From: Bacillus sp. V2I10
Lineage (GTDB): Bacteria > Bacillota > Bacilli > Bacillales > Bacillaceae
Length of the DNA stretch: 64,000 bases
Reading direction: 5' to 3'
NCBI RefSeq assembly: GCF_030817055.1
Contig: NZ_JAUSYV010000001.1
Coordinates: forward strand, 5,341,654 to 5,405,653
Below, piece by piece: positions 8,142 to 16,692 of the stretch (position 1 is the first letter of the stretch; each line of letters begins with the position of its first letter). The position numbers were made by a program, and so were the translations under genes. Below the pieces are notes generated by a model. It worked only from the letters and a program-made list of their open reading frames with translations, did not search any database and was not told the DNA's origin.

Positions 8142-9521
8142 TTATACCAACTCCAACCACGCGACCGCTTCACAATGCGTAGTATGCGGAAACATATCAA
8201 CAGGCTGCACTTCCACCGTAGCGTATCCGCCATCCTCTAACATCCGCAAATCCCGTGCAAGTGTCGCTGGATTACAGCTTACATACACAACCTTCTTCGG
8301 TTTCATATCCAAAATCGTCTGCAGCAAGGCTGCATCGCACCCTTTACGAGGCGGATCGACAACAATAACATCAGCTGCATTCCCTTCTTCATACCACTTA
8401 GGAATGACTACTTCAGCTTCACCTACTGCAAACTCAGCATTTTCAATTCCGTTCAATGCTGCATTGCGTTTTGCATCTTCAATGGCTTCAAGCACGATTT
8501 CCACACCGAAAACCTTTTTAGCTTTCTGCGCTAAGAACAGTGATATCGTTCCAATACCACAATAAGCATCAATAACAGATTCATCACCGCTCAAATCTGC
8601 ATACTCCAAAGCTTTATCATAAAGCACCTTTGTTTGCTCAGGATTGACCTGATAGAAAGATCTTGCCGAGATCGCAAACTTGATGTCTCCGATGTAATCG
8701 TAGATGTATTCTTCGCCCCAGAGCACGGTTGTTTGGTCGCCGAAGATGACGTTTGTGCGTTTTGGGTTGATGTTTTGGACGATGGACTTGATGGCTGGGA
8801 ATTGGGATGTAATGTCGTCGATGATGTCTTTTTTGTTTGGGAAATCGGGTGTTCTTGTGATGAAGACAACCATCATTTCTTTTGTGACGATGCCGTAGCG
8901 AACCATGATGTGGCGGAGCCAGCCTTTGTTTTTCCGTTCGTCGTAAGCACGGATGCCGTGACGTGTGGCGATGGCTTTGATGGCTGCGACGACTTCATCG
9001 TTTTCGCTTTGCTGGATGAGGCATTGCTCCATATCGATGATTTCGTGGGAGCGCTGCTGGTAGAAGCCGGCGACTAGTCCGCCTTCACGTTCTCCAACTG
9101 GTACCTGTGCTTTGTTGCGGTAGTTCCATGGATCTTCCATGCCAAGTGTCGGGTGAACGGTAACGTTGTCTAAGTTCAGCTTGCCGATTCTTGTGAGTAC
9201 TTCTTTTACTTGCTTCTGTTTAAAGTCGAGCTGGCCCTGATAGCTTAAGTGCTGAAGCTGACAGCCGCCGCATTGTTTATAGATCGGGCACGGGGCATCG
9301 GTACGCTGTGAGCTTTCTTCGTGCAGCTCGACAAGGCGTCCGAAGGCATAGCCTTTATTTATTTTTGTGACTTTGATTTGACCTTTTTCGTTTGGAAGGG
9401 CGTTCGGTACGAAGATTGGATAGCCTTCGATTTTGGCAACGCCTGATCCGTCATGTGTCAGGTCTTCGAAGGTAACTTCGTAGTATTCATTTTTTTGTAC
9501 AGGCGCTATTGCCTTTGTCAT
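8142..9521 (-). CDS. rlmCD: 23S rRNA (uracil-C5)-methyltransferase RlmCD
   Basis: A 459-residue S-adenosylmethionine-dependent RNA methyltransferase of the RumA/RlmD family. An N-terminal TRAM domain (about residues 10-68) is followed by the iron-sulfur cysteines in 'APCPIYKQCGGCQLQ', with a fourth in 'MEQCLIQ'. The methyltransferase core has 'DAYCGIGTISLFLA', 'VVDPPRKGCD' and the catalytic cysteine in 'YVSCNPATLARDL'. In B. subtilis the single homologue (YefA/RlmCD) makes both m5U747 and m5U1939. AAAGGA precedes the ATG. It follows dgkB, as in B. subtilis. Confidence 0.95.
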   Translation of the reverse strand: MTKAIAPVQKNEYYEVTFEDLTHDGSGVAKIEGYPIFVPNALPNEKGQIKVTKINKGYAFGRLVELHEESSQRTDAPCPIYKQCGGCQLQHLSYQGQLDFKQKQVKEVLTRIGKLNLDNVTVHPTLGMEDPWNYRNKAQVPVGEREGGLVAGFYQQRSHEIIDMEQCLIQQSENDEVVAAIKAIATRHGIRAYDERKNKGWLRHIMVRYGIVTKEMMVVFITRTPDFPNKKDIIDDITSQFPAIKSIVQNINPKRTNVIFGDQTTVLWGEEYIYDYIGDIKFAISARSFYQVNPEQTKVLYDKALEYADLSGDESVIDAYCGIGTISLFLAQKAKKVFGVEIVLEAIEDAKRNAALNGIENAEFAVGEAEVVIPKWYEEGNAADVIVVDPPRKGCDAALLQTILDMKPKKVVYVSCNPATLARDLRMLEDGGYATVEVQPVDMFPHTTHCEAVAWLELV

Positions 9522-9554
9522 GATTATCTTCCTTTACTCATACTGATTATATAG

Positions 9555-9676
9555 AAAAGCGGAAGCGTCTGTTTAGCTCCGGCAGGAAGAAAAAGGATCC
9601 GACGGAAAAGTCCGGTTTTGACTTTTTGGCGGAGCCGTTCTGACCGAGGAGTTAGACGCTGGAGCTAGACATGGAT
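9555..9676. repeat. Structured intergenic repeat, copy A
   Basis: Begins AAAAGCGGAAGCGTCTG and ends GACGCTGGAGCTAGACATGG. The outer parts pair with each other (AGCGTCT with AGACGCT; AGCTCC with GGAG). An inner stem is formed by TCCG..AAAAGTC and GACTTTT..CGGA. Four other copies lie in this window. It sits between rlmCD and dgkB. Confidence 0.85.
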
Positions 9677-9723
9677 AACTTAATTCAAGCCATTACCCAC
9701 ATTTTAACACACCGAAGACATAA

Positions 9724-9750
9724 GAAAAACTTGGCGCAGGGCCAAGTTTT
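9724..9750 (-). terminator. Terminator overlapping the dgkB stop
   Basis: AAAAACTTGGC and GCCAAGTTTTT form an 11-bp perfect stem around a five-base loop. The T-run faces leftwards on the minus strand. The stem reaches the dgkB stop codon. Confidence 0.85.
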
Positions 9751-10661
9751 TATTCGTCCATGGACTGGGCTTTTGCAAGCGGCATGAGGACGTCAATGTG
9801 ACGGTACAGGTTGACGAATTCTCCCGGGAGGTCGCCGCCGTATTCGCCGTCTAGGTTTAATTGCATTTTTTGAGCGGATGTTACTTTCACTCGGTTTGCG
9901 GTTGTATAGATGATGTTGCCATCACTGATATGCTCACCGCGCAGGGCGAGACTTGCGACTCTGATGAACTCGGCAAGGTTTGTTTTTTTCAAGATAAGAA
10001 GGTCGAACATGCCGTCATTCAGTTTGGAGTCTGGCGCAAGTTTTTCAAAGCCGCCGACAGAGTTTGTGAGCGATACGAGGAAGAGCATGATTTCACCTTT
10101 GAACAGCTTTCCATCATATTCGATTTCTACTTCAGCCGGGCGGATGGAAGGCAGCATTTCCATGCCTTTTAAATAATAAGCGAGCTGACCTAATACCGTT
10201 TTCAGCTTGCTTGGCACTTCATATGTGAGTTCAGTCAGACGTCCGCCGCCTGCGATGTTGACAAAGTAGTGGCCGTTGACGCGTCCGATGTCGATCGCTC
10301 TTGCTTCGCCTGCAAGCAGGGCGTCTACCGCTGTTAAGATATTATCCCGCGGGATGCTGATGGCGCGGGCAAAGTCGTTTGTCGTCCCGACAGGTATCAC
10401 GCCAAGCTGCGGTCTAATCTCCAGCTCTGCAAGTCCGTTTACTACTTCGTTTACGGTGCCGTCTCCGCCTGCTGCAATGACAAGGTCAAAGCCGCGTTCG
10501 CCTGCGACTCTTGCTGCCTGGATGGCATCGCCTTCGCAGGTTGTCGCGTGGCATGATGTTTCATAACCGGCTATTTCAAATTTCTGAAGAACTTCAGGTA
10601 ATTGTTTTTTAAAGGCTTCGCGCCCTGATGTTGGATTATAGATTATTCTTGCTCTTTTCAT
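9750..10661 (-). CDS. dgkB: Diacylglycerol kinase DgkB
   Basis: A 303-residue soluble lipid kinase that phosphorylates diacylglycerol, recycling it into phospholipid synthesis after lipoteichoic acid assembly. The catalytic domain shows 'IIYNPTSGRE' at the N-terminus, the nucleotide-binding 'AAGGDGTVNEVVNGL' and 'GVIPVGTTNDFARA', and the C-terminal 'LNLDGEYGGDLPGEFVNLYRH'. The close fit to B. subtilis DgkB points to the ATG at 10661; the frame extends four codons further up. A perfect inverted repeat flanks its likely promoter. Gene order with gatCAB and rlmCD is the Bacillus order. Confidence 0.95.
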   Translation of the reverse strand: MKRARIIYNPTSGREAFKKQLPEVLQKFEIAGYETSCHATTCEGDAIQAARVAGERGFDLVIAAGGDGTVNEVVNGLAELEIRPQLGVIPVGTTNDFARAISIPRDNILTAVDALLAGEARAIDIGRVNGHYFVNIAGGGRLTELTYEVPSKLKTVLGQLAYYLKGMEMLPSIRPAEVEIEYDGKLFKGEIMLFLVSLTNSVGGFEKLAPDSKLNDGMFDLLILKKTNLAEFIRVASLALRGEHISDGNIIYTTANRVKVTSAQKMQLNLDGEYGGDLPGEFVNLYRHIDVLMPLAKAQSMDE

Positions 10662-10704
10662 TTTCCCCATCATCCTAAGTTAGAATGTATTTCCATGATT
10701 TGTT

Positions 10705-10750
10705 GTATCTAACAAGCCATCAATTATACTACACCTTTTTTGTTAGATAC
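10705..10750. promoter_or_regulatory. Inverted repeat flanking the dgkB -10 region
   Basis: GTATCTAACAA (10705-10715) and its exact reverse complement TTGTTAGATAC (10740-10750) bracket a 24-base segment that carries TATAAT on the minus strand. The arms lie at typical positions for a dimeric repressor around a promoter, or could form a hairpin in the 5' leader. No known regulator was recognised. Confidence 0.5.
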
Positions 10751-10784
10751 GCAATCCATAGAACTAGTATAGCCAAAGCCGGAT

Positions 10785-10824
10785 AAAAACAACGGCGCCA
10801 TACATGATGTTCACGCGGCGCCGT
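10785..10824 (-). terminator. Terminator after gatB
   Basis: ACGGCGCC and GGCGCCGT form a GC-rich eight-base stem, followed on the minus strand by TGTTTTTA. It lies ten bases beyond the gatB stop and should close the gatCAB operon. Confidence 0.8.
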
Positions 10825-10833
10825 CTCTTTGTT

Positions 10834-12264
10834 TTATCGTTTCTGAATTTCTTCAAGCAAAAGCTTGTTGACCATTGGCGGGTTTGCCTGGCCTTTTGTT
10901 GCTTTCATAATTTGACCGACTAGGAAGCCGATCGCTTTTTGTTTACCGCTTTTGAAGTCCTCGATGGATTGCGGATTCGCATCAAGTGATTCGTTCACGA
11001 TTTTGCGGAGCGTGCCTTCGTCAGAGATTTGGACAAGTCCCTGATCCTTAACGATTTGCTCGGCATCGCCGCCTTTTTCGATCAGCTCTTTGAATACTTT
11101 TTTCGCGATTTTTGTTGAAATCGTGCCGTTTTCAATCAGCTTGATCATGCCCGCAAGTCCTTCTGGTGTAAGGGCTACATCCTGAAGCTCTTTACCTTCA
11201 GCGTTCAAGTAGCCGCTCACTTCACCCATTAACCAGTTTGAAGCCTGCTTCGCATCTGCTTCTTTTGCAACCGTTGCTTCAAAGAAATCGGACATTTCTT
11301 TTGTCAGAGTAAGGACCTGTGCATCATAAGATGGAAGGCCAAGTTCTTCCACATAGCGCTTTTGACGCTGATCAGGAAGCTCAGGAATCGTTGAACGAAT
11401 TCGTTCCTTCCACTCGTCATCAATGTAGAGGGACACAAGGTCCGGCTCCGGGAAGTAGCGGTAGTCGTCAGATCCTTCTTTCACACGCATCAGGATTGTT
11501 TTCCCCGTTGCTTCGTCAAAGCGGCGTGTTTCCTGCTCGATGATGCCGCCTGATAAAAGAACTTCCTCCTGGCGCTTCACTTCATGCTCAAGTCCTCTGC
11601 GGACAAAGTTGAAGGAGTTCAGGTTTTTCAGCTCTGCTTTTGTACCGAATTTCTCTTGGCCTACTGGACGAAGGGAAATGTTGGCGTCACAGCGGAGTGA
11701 GCCTTCTTCCATCTTGCAGTCCGATACACCTGTGTATTGAATGATCGCTTTCAGCTTTTCAAGATAAGCGTAAGCTTCTTCAGGTGTGCGGATGTCCGGC
11801 TCTGAGACGATTTCGATCAGCGGTGTGCCCTGGCGGTTGTAATCACAAAGAGAATAACCGTCGCCTGTATGTGTCAGCTTGCCTGCATCTTCTTCTAAAT
11901 GAAGGCGGGTAATGCCGATTCTTTTCTTGTAGCCGCTCACTTCAATATCAATCCAGCCGTGCTCGCCGATTGGCTTGTCAAACTGGGAAATCTGGTAAGC
12001 TTTCGGGTTATCCGGGTAAAAATAGTTTTTGCGGTCGAACTTTGTATCTGTCGCAACTTCACAGTTCAACGCCATAGCAGCTTTCATGGCGAAATCAACG
12101 GCTTCTTTGTTTAATACCGGGAGAACCCCTGGGTAGCCAAGTTCGATCACGCTTGTGTTTGTATTTGAATCAGCGCCGAAATGGTTCGGTGCGCTTGAGA
12201 AAATTTTCGAATTTGTTTTTAATTCAACGTGGACTTCAAGTCCAATGACCGTTTCAAAGTTCAT
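10834..12264 (-). CDS. gatB: Glu/Asp-tRNA amidotransferase subunit B
   Basis: A 476-residue subunit of the GatCAB complex, which turns Glu-tRNA(Gln) into Gln-tRNA(Gln) and Asp-tRNA(Asn) into Asn-tRNA(Asn). The kinase-like cradle domain begins 'MNFETVIGLEVHVEL' and includes 'GYPGVLPVLN', 'FDRKNYFYPDNPKAYQ' and 'RQGTPLIEIVSEPDI'. The C-terminal YqeY-like tail ends 'GFLVGQIMKATKGQANP'. It lies 11 bases after gatA and is the last gene of the operon. Length and motifs are standard. Confidence 0.97.
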   Translation of the reverse strand: MNFETVIGLEVHVELKTNSKIFSSAPNHFGADSNTNTSVIELGYPGVLPVLNKEAVDFAMKAAMALNCEVATDTKFDRKNYFYPDNPKAYQISQFDKPIGEHGWIDIEVSGYKKRIGITRLHLEEDAGKLTHTGDGYSLCDYNRQGTPLIEIVSEPDIRTPEEAYAYLEKLKAIIQYTGVSDCKMEEGSLRCDANISLRPVGQEKFGTKAELKNLNSFNFVRRGLEHEVKRQEEVLLSGGIIEQETRRFDEATGKTILMRVKEGSDDYRYFPEPDLVSLYIDDEWKERIRSTIPELPDQRQKRYVEELGLPSYDAQVLTLTKEMSDFFEATVAKEADAKQASNWLMGEVSGYLNAEGKELQDVALTPEGLAGMIKLIENGTISTKIAKKVFKELIEKGGDAEQIVKDQGLVQISDEGTLRKIVNESLDANPQSIEDFKSGKQKAIGFLVGQIMKATKGQANPPMVNKLLLEEIQKR

Positions 12265-12275
12265 GATTTCACCCC

Positions 12276-13733
12276 TTACAATTCAGGTTTTGCTTTATGA
12301 TGGTCGGTTGCCTGCTCAAATGCATGCGCAACGCGGTAAACTGTACTTTCGTCGAAATGCTTTCCGATAATTTGAAGTCCAAGCGGCAAGCCATTTGAGA
12401 AACCGCATGGTACGGAGATTCCAGGTACGCCCGCAAGGTTCACAGGGATTGTTAAAATATCGTTCGCATACATAGTCATCGGGTCATCTGTTTTTTCGCC
12501 TACTTTAAAGGCTGGAGTCGGCGTTGTCGGTCCAACGATGACGTCGTATTTTTCAAACACATCTTCAAAGTCTTTTTTGATGAGTGTGCGGACTTGCTGT
12601 GCTTTTTTGTAGTAAGCGTCATAGTAGCCTGAGCTGAGTGCGAATGTTCCAAGCATGATGCGGCGTTTGACCTCATCGCCGAATCCCTCTGAACGGGACT
12701 GCTTGTACAATTCGATTAAATTCTTCGCATTGTCTGAACGGTAGCCGTAGCGGACGCCGTCAAAACGTGCAAGATTCGCTGATGCTTCTGATGAAGACAG
12801 CAGGTAGTACGTAGCAAGCGCGTATTTTGAATGAGGCAGAGAAACCTCTTCCCATGTTGCACCCTGTGCTTCTAATACTTTTAAAGCATCTAGAACAGAC
12901 TGCTTTACTTCTTCGCTGACGCCTTCGCCTAAGTATTCTTTTGGTACGGCGATTTTAAGACCTTTTACATCTCCTGTCAGTGCAGAAAGAAAATCTGGAA
13001 CGTCAACGTTTGCTGATGTTGAGTCCATTTTATCTGCTCCTGAAATCGCTTGGAGCAAAAAGGCATTGTCTTCAACATTTGTCGTTAACGGTCCGATTTG
13101 ATCAAGAGATGATGCAAATGCAATTAGTCCGAAACGTGATACACGTCCATATGTAGGTTTTAACCCAACGACACCTGTGAAGGCTGCCGGCTGGCGAATC
13201 GATCCGCCTGTATCCGATCCAAGGGCAAATGGTACCTCGCGCGCTGCAACTGCTGCAGCTGAACCGCCGCTTGATCCGCCTGGTACGGTTTCAAGATCCC
13301 ATGGGTTTTTCGTTATTTTGTAGCCTGAGTTCTCTGTTGAAGATCCCATTGCGAATTCATCCATGTTTAGTTTTCCGATTGTGACAGCTTCCGCTTTTTT
13401 CAAATGCTGAACAACGGTTGCGTCATAAATCGGATCGAAGTTTTCAAGGATTTTACTTGCCGCTGTAGTACGAAGGTTTTTCGTGACGATGTTGTCCTTT
13501 ACTCCGATCGGCATTCCAAACATTAGGCCGAATTCATCACGCGTTCCGATTGCTTCGTCCAGTTCTTTTGCATAGGAACGTGCTTTTTCTTCATCTAATG
13601 TAAGGAAGGCATTTACTTGATCGTCGACGGCATGAATTCGTTTGTACGATTCGTCAACAAGGTCTGTTACGGTGATTTCTTTTTTATGTAAAAGTGTTTT
13701 TAGTTCTGAAAGTTTATGGTCAAATAATGACAT
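12276..13733 (-). CDS. gatA: Glu/Asp-tRNA amidotransferase subunit A
   Basis: A 485-residue amidase-signature enzyme that releases ammonia from glutamine for GatB. The Ser-cisSer-Lys triad is visible: Lys in 'GVKDNI', Ser in 'GGSSGGSAAAVAA' and the nucleophile Ser in 'GSDTGGSIRQPAAFTG'. 'NPWDLETVPGGSSGGS' is the usual entry to the signature region. It lies 16 bases after gatC, with an appropriate binding site (GGAGGGAG). Length is standard. Confidence 0.97.
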   Translation of the reverse strand: MSLFDHKLSELKTLLHKKEITVTDLVDESYKRIHAVDDQVNAFLTLDEEKARSYAKELDEAIGTRDEFGLMFGMPIGVKDNIVTKNLRTTAASKILENFDPIYDATVVQHLKKAEAVTIGKLNMDEFAMGSSTENSGYKITKNPWDLETVPGGSSGGSAAAVAAREVPFALGSDTGGSIRQPAAFTGVVGLKPTYGRVSRFGLIAFASSLDQIGPLTTNVEDNAFLLQAISGADKMDSTSANVDVPDFLSALTGDVKGLKIAVPKEYLGEGVSEEVKQSVLDALKVLEAQGATWEEVSLPHSKYALATYYLLSSSEASANLARFDGVRYGYRSDNAKNLIELYKQSRSEGFGDEVKRRIMLGTFALSSGYYDAYYKKAQQVRTLIKKDFEDVFEKYDVIVGPTTPTPAFKVGEKTDDPMTMYANDILTIPVNLAGVPGISVPCGFSNGLPLGLQIIGKHFDESTVYRVAHAFEQATDHHKAKPEL

Positions 13734-13749
13734 GATGGCTGCTCCCTCC

Positions 13750-14040
13750 TTATTCTAAAATGGACGGCACGCGAATGTATCCGTCTTTATGGTCAGGAGC
13801 GTTTTTCACGACATCCTCTACTGGCAATCCTTTTTCTGCTTTGTCTTCGCGCAGAATGTTTTTCATCTCTAATACATGTGTTGTCGGCTCAACGCCTGTT
13901 GTATCAAGCTCATTCAATTGCTCGGCGAATGTGATGATCGCGTCCAATTGAGTTGTGAACATTTCCGTTTCTTCTTCCGTGATCGCTAAACGCGCTAAAT
14001 TCGCAACGTGCTTCACTTCTTCTTTTGAAATGCGTGACAT
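13750..14040 (-). CDS. gatC: Glu/Asp-tRNA amidotransferase subunit C
   Basis: A 96-residue belt-like subunit that stabilises the GatA-GatB interface. It opens 'MSRISKEEVKHVANLARLAI' and closes 'DGYIRVPSILE', both typical of GatC. I start at ATG 14040, preceded by GGAGGTG; the open frame runs 11 codons further upstream without a better site. It is the first gene of gatCAB, which is transcribed leftwards. Confidence 0.95.
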   Translation of the reverse strand: MSRISKEEVKHVANLARLAITEEETEMFTTQLDAIITFAEQLNELDTTGVEPTTHVLEMKNILREDKAEKGLPVEDVVKNAPDHKDGYIRVPSILE

Positions 14041-14123
14041 GTGCTCCACCTCCGTTAAATCTCTTGTAAACAATACTCTGATGATATCAAAAGTCAGTGC
14101 ATTAAAGCAACAGAAGGCCGTAA

Positions 14124-15059
14124 TTATTGCGCCTTTCCGTATTCCTGATCGAGCACTTTTTTCACAATGTTCGGGTGATCCGTCATGATGCCATCCGCGC
14201 CGATTTCAACGAGCTTCCGGACACTGTCTTCATCGTTGATCGTCCAGTATTGCACAGCGATGTTTCGTTTATGCAGCGATTTGATGAGCCGCTCGGTTGT
14301 GAGATTAAGATCACTGGCGCTCATTGGGATTTCAACCGCCGTGTATTTGTTCATTGGAATCAGCCGGTCCAGGAACAGCTTATGCGCAAGGACGAAGTTG
14401 CGTGTTGCTTCGGATGGTGAGCTGACAGGAACTTTGCCGCCGGTTGCTTCGGGTGAAGTAGTTCAGCGATTCGTCGTAGAATGAGGCGATGATGACTTTG
14501 TTGGTCATGTTGTGTTTTTGGATCAAGTCGGCCATTTTGTCTGCCAGTAAGGGGTCTTCGGTTTTCAGCTCAATAGTCATTGGATAGCCTGGGAAAGCGG
14601 TGAAGATCTCCTCCATTGTCGGGATGGTGACGCCTTTGTTCCGGTAAGGATGGGTTCCGTCCGGACCGATGAAGTGATAGCCTGCGTCCAGCTGTTTCAG
14701 TTGTTGGAGTGTCATGTCTTTTACAGCGCCGGTTCCATTTGTTGTGCGGTCGACAGTGTCATCATGAATGATAACGACTTCTTCATCTTTTGAGAGGTGA
14801 ACGTCCATTTCGAACACGTCGACTTCGAGTTTTTCTGAAAGGGAGAAGGCTGCCAGCGTGTTGCCGGGCGCCATTCCCTCTCCGCCTTGATGGGCGATAA
14901 TGAATGGACGCTTGCCTTTTTTGAGGAAAGCCTGGTTTTCTACGGAATGAACAGGGATTAATGGAAGGAGGCGATGAACAGGATCAGCGTGATGAGAATC
15001 GCAGAGGTGATTTTGAGCTTGGTTCTCTTCTTTCGGACGGGCTGCGGCAAGATTTCCAT
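14124..15059 (-). pseudogene. Membrane-anchored glycerophosphodiester phosphodiesterase, frameshifted twice
   Basis: Conceptual joining of three frames gives an about 310-residue GDPD-family phosphodiesterase. The gene starts at ATG 15059 (AAAAGGGG before it) with a basic start and one membrane helix ('ITSAILITLILFIASF'). The frame breaks near 14962 in TTCCA, and continues with 'FIIAHQGGEGMAPGNTLAAF', 'VFEMDVHLSKDEEVVIIHDDTVDRTTNG' split across the metal site, and 'PMTIELKTED'. It breaks again near 14452, after 'DESLNYF', and resumes with 'EATGGKVPV' to 'IGADGIMTDHPN'. Each break fits a single-base change. Either the gene is decaying or the assembly has errors here. Confidence 0.85.
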
Positions 15060-15194
15060 GGTTTGGTCCCCTTTTTTGGTTGGTAGTTTCTTTATATCAT
15101 GGATGGTGAAATGAGTGATGTAGGATTTTTTTCAAATTTCTTCAACGAGTTTAAAAATAGGAAGAGCTCTTACCTAGATAGATAAGAGCTGCAA

Positions 15195-15503
15195 TTAGAA
15201 TTTTGGACCTTTATTTAGTTCGCTATTAATTAGGTTACGAACTTTTTTCTCAGCTCTCCCTATTTCACGGTAGACTTCTTCTAATGAAACTATTTTCATC
15301 GTATATTGATAATGATAATCTTCTAGTTCAGACATAAAGGCTTCTTGGGCATTGCCAGCTTTCCATGAGTTTACTTCTTCCATTACTTGTTTAATCAAAG
15401 ATTGTTCAGCCTTGAGATTATCTATAAACAAATTATACTCAGCTTCTAATTCATTAATGTCGCTATGTTCTTTTAATAGTTTTTCTACTTCAGGATTATT
15501 CAT
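15195..15503 (-). CDS. Small helical WXG-like partner of the lipase
   Basis: A 102-residue, predicted mostly helical protein with no signal peptide. A tryptophan near the middle in 'EEVNSWKAGNAQEAFMSEL' recalls the W-x-G turn and following helix of WXG100-like proteins and of the small helical partners of LXG toxins. I choose ATG 15503: the lipase stop TAA overlaps it (ATGAATAA), which implies translational coupling. The open frame runs seven codons further up. No database family was confirmed; a role as a targeting partner for the lipase in type VII secretion is inference from shape and gene order. Confidence 0.7.
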   Translation of the reverse strand: MNNPEVEKLLKEHSDINELEAEYNLFIDNLKAEQSLIKQVMEEVNSWKAGNAQEAFMSELEDYHYQYTMKIVSLEEVYREIGRAEKKVRNLINSELNKGPKF

Positions 15504-16623
15504 GCAATTTATCCGCCTCAACAAAAGCTAATGAAGAAGAGCTCAAGTTATGTTTAATTTCTAATGTTTTTTGAGAATACCATATATTAAAATTTTGTGC
15601 AGATTGTATAACCTCATCAATGATGTAATCTGAACGCTTTATATTGTCTAATAAATTTGCTGTTCTCTTTATATCATTACATAAATCATCCACACGACCA
15701 ATGAAATAATCCAATCGTTTTGAGGTTTCATCAAGGTGATGTGGCGTAACATCAATACTAGCTACCTCAGGGAAAAAAAACCTTGGTGATTTCCAACCAT
15801 TTGCTCCCGTCAAAACATTTGTTATTACAGGATTATTAACATTTCCAAATCTATCAAATTTATAATGTTCAAGAGCATGGTAGTTTTCTCCTGAAATAGA
15901 TTTATAAAACCTATAAAATGGATTAATATCATTGTTTTCATATTGAAATTGGGTACCGATGTAATAAGTTGAACCTATATGTCTTTCGTAAGCTTCAAGA
16001 GCACCAGCACTAATTGAATCTTTTGGATGAACGTAATTTACAATTTGTTTGTCAAACTTTCCATCCATAACTTCAGATTGCTTCTTTTCAGAAAGCAATC
16101 CCACGACACTAGGAGAATTAAATGTTACCGCAGCAACATTACAAACTGCAGCTGCGTAAGAAGCCAATGCTCCTCCAAGTGAATGCCCTGTTAATGAGAT
16201 ATTAGATTCCGGATACTTTTCTTGAACGGCTTTTACAAGTTTTTCAGCCTGTCTAAATTGATTCTTTTCATGTAAATCAAAGTTGATTTTTTTATCAACA
16301 ATATTAACATCAAGCCCAAACTTATTTACCTTATCTTTTGCAACAACATATTGAACGTCTGCGACAATATCCTTCCAGCCGTCTCCAAGTATTTGATCTC
16401 CCTCTGTACCCCTAAAGGAAATAACAATATCATTACTTTTCTTATATATAATTGCATCGAATCCAGTATCATCATCATGAAGCAAAAACTTATTTTCGCC
16501 AGTAACCTTCCAAGTTTGTCTACCATCTTCAAAATTAAATGTATAACTTTTAAATGGATTATCGAAATAAGCTACTGTGCTTAGTTCATGATATAATTCA
16601 TCTCTTATTCTATTAATGGCCAT
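15496..16623 (-). CDS. Lipase-domain protein with C-terminal helical domain, type VII toxin-like
   Basis: A 375-residue class 3-type alpha/beta hydrolase. 'VISFRGTEG' (about 67-75) fits the oxyanion strand, 'SLTGHSLGGALASY' holds the nucleophile S148, D202 in 'HPKDSIS' and H249 or H253 in 'YHALEHY' complete a triad. There is no signal peptide. Residues 285-375 are predicted helical ('HHLDETSKRLDYFIGRVDDL') and end 'FVEADKLH', reminiscent of LXG-type targeting helices, but placed at the C-terminus. In Staphylococcus aureus, TslA is a type VII-secreted lipase with this reversed layout. No secretion genes are in the window. The region is more AT-rich than its neighbours. Confidence 0.75.
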   Translation of the reverse strand: MAINRIRDELYHELSTVAYFDNPFKSYTFNFEDGRQTWKVTGENKFLLHDDDTGFDAIIYKKSNDIVISFRGTEGDQILGDGWKDIVADVQYVVAKDKVNKFGLDVNIVDKKINFDLHEKNQFRQAEKLVKAVQEKYPESNISLTGHSLGGALASYAAAVCNVAAVTFNSPSVVGLLSEKKQSEVMDGKFDKQIVNYVHPKDSISAGALEAYERHIGSTYYIGTQFQYENNDINPFYRFYKSISGENYHALEHYKFDRFGNVNNPVITNVLTGANGWKSPRFFFPEVASIDVTPHHLDETSKRLDYFIGRVDDLCNDIKRTANLLDNIKRSDYIIDEVIQSAQNFNIWYSQKTLEIKHNLSSSSLAFVEADKLHE

Positions 16624-16692
16624 TGTACCACCTCTTTGAAGTGAGTTATAATTCTATTATATAAAATTTTCCAATAAATTGGAGCGATTAAC

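Noticed and set aside
8634..9077. 147-codon ORF on the plus strand inside rlmCD
   Set aside because: Antisense shadow: the protein is extremely rich in Asp, Val and Cys, as expected from the reverse frame of rlmCD.
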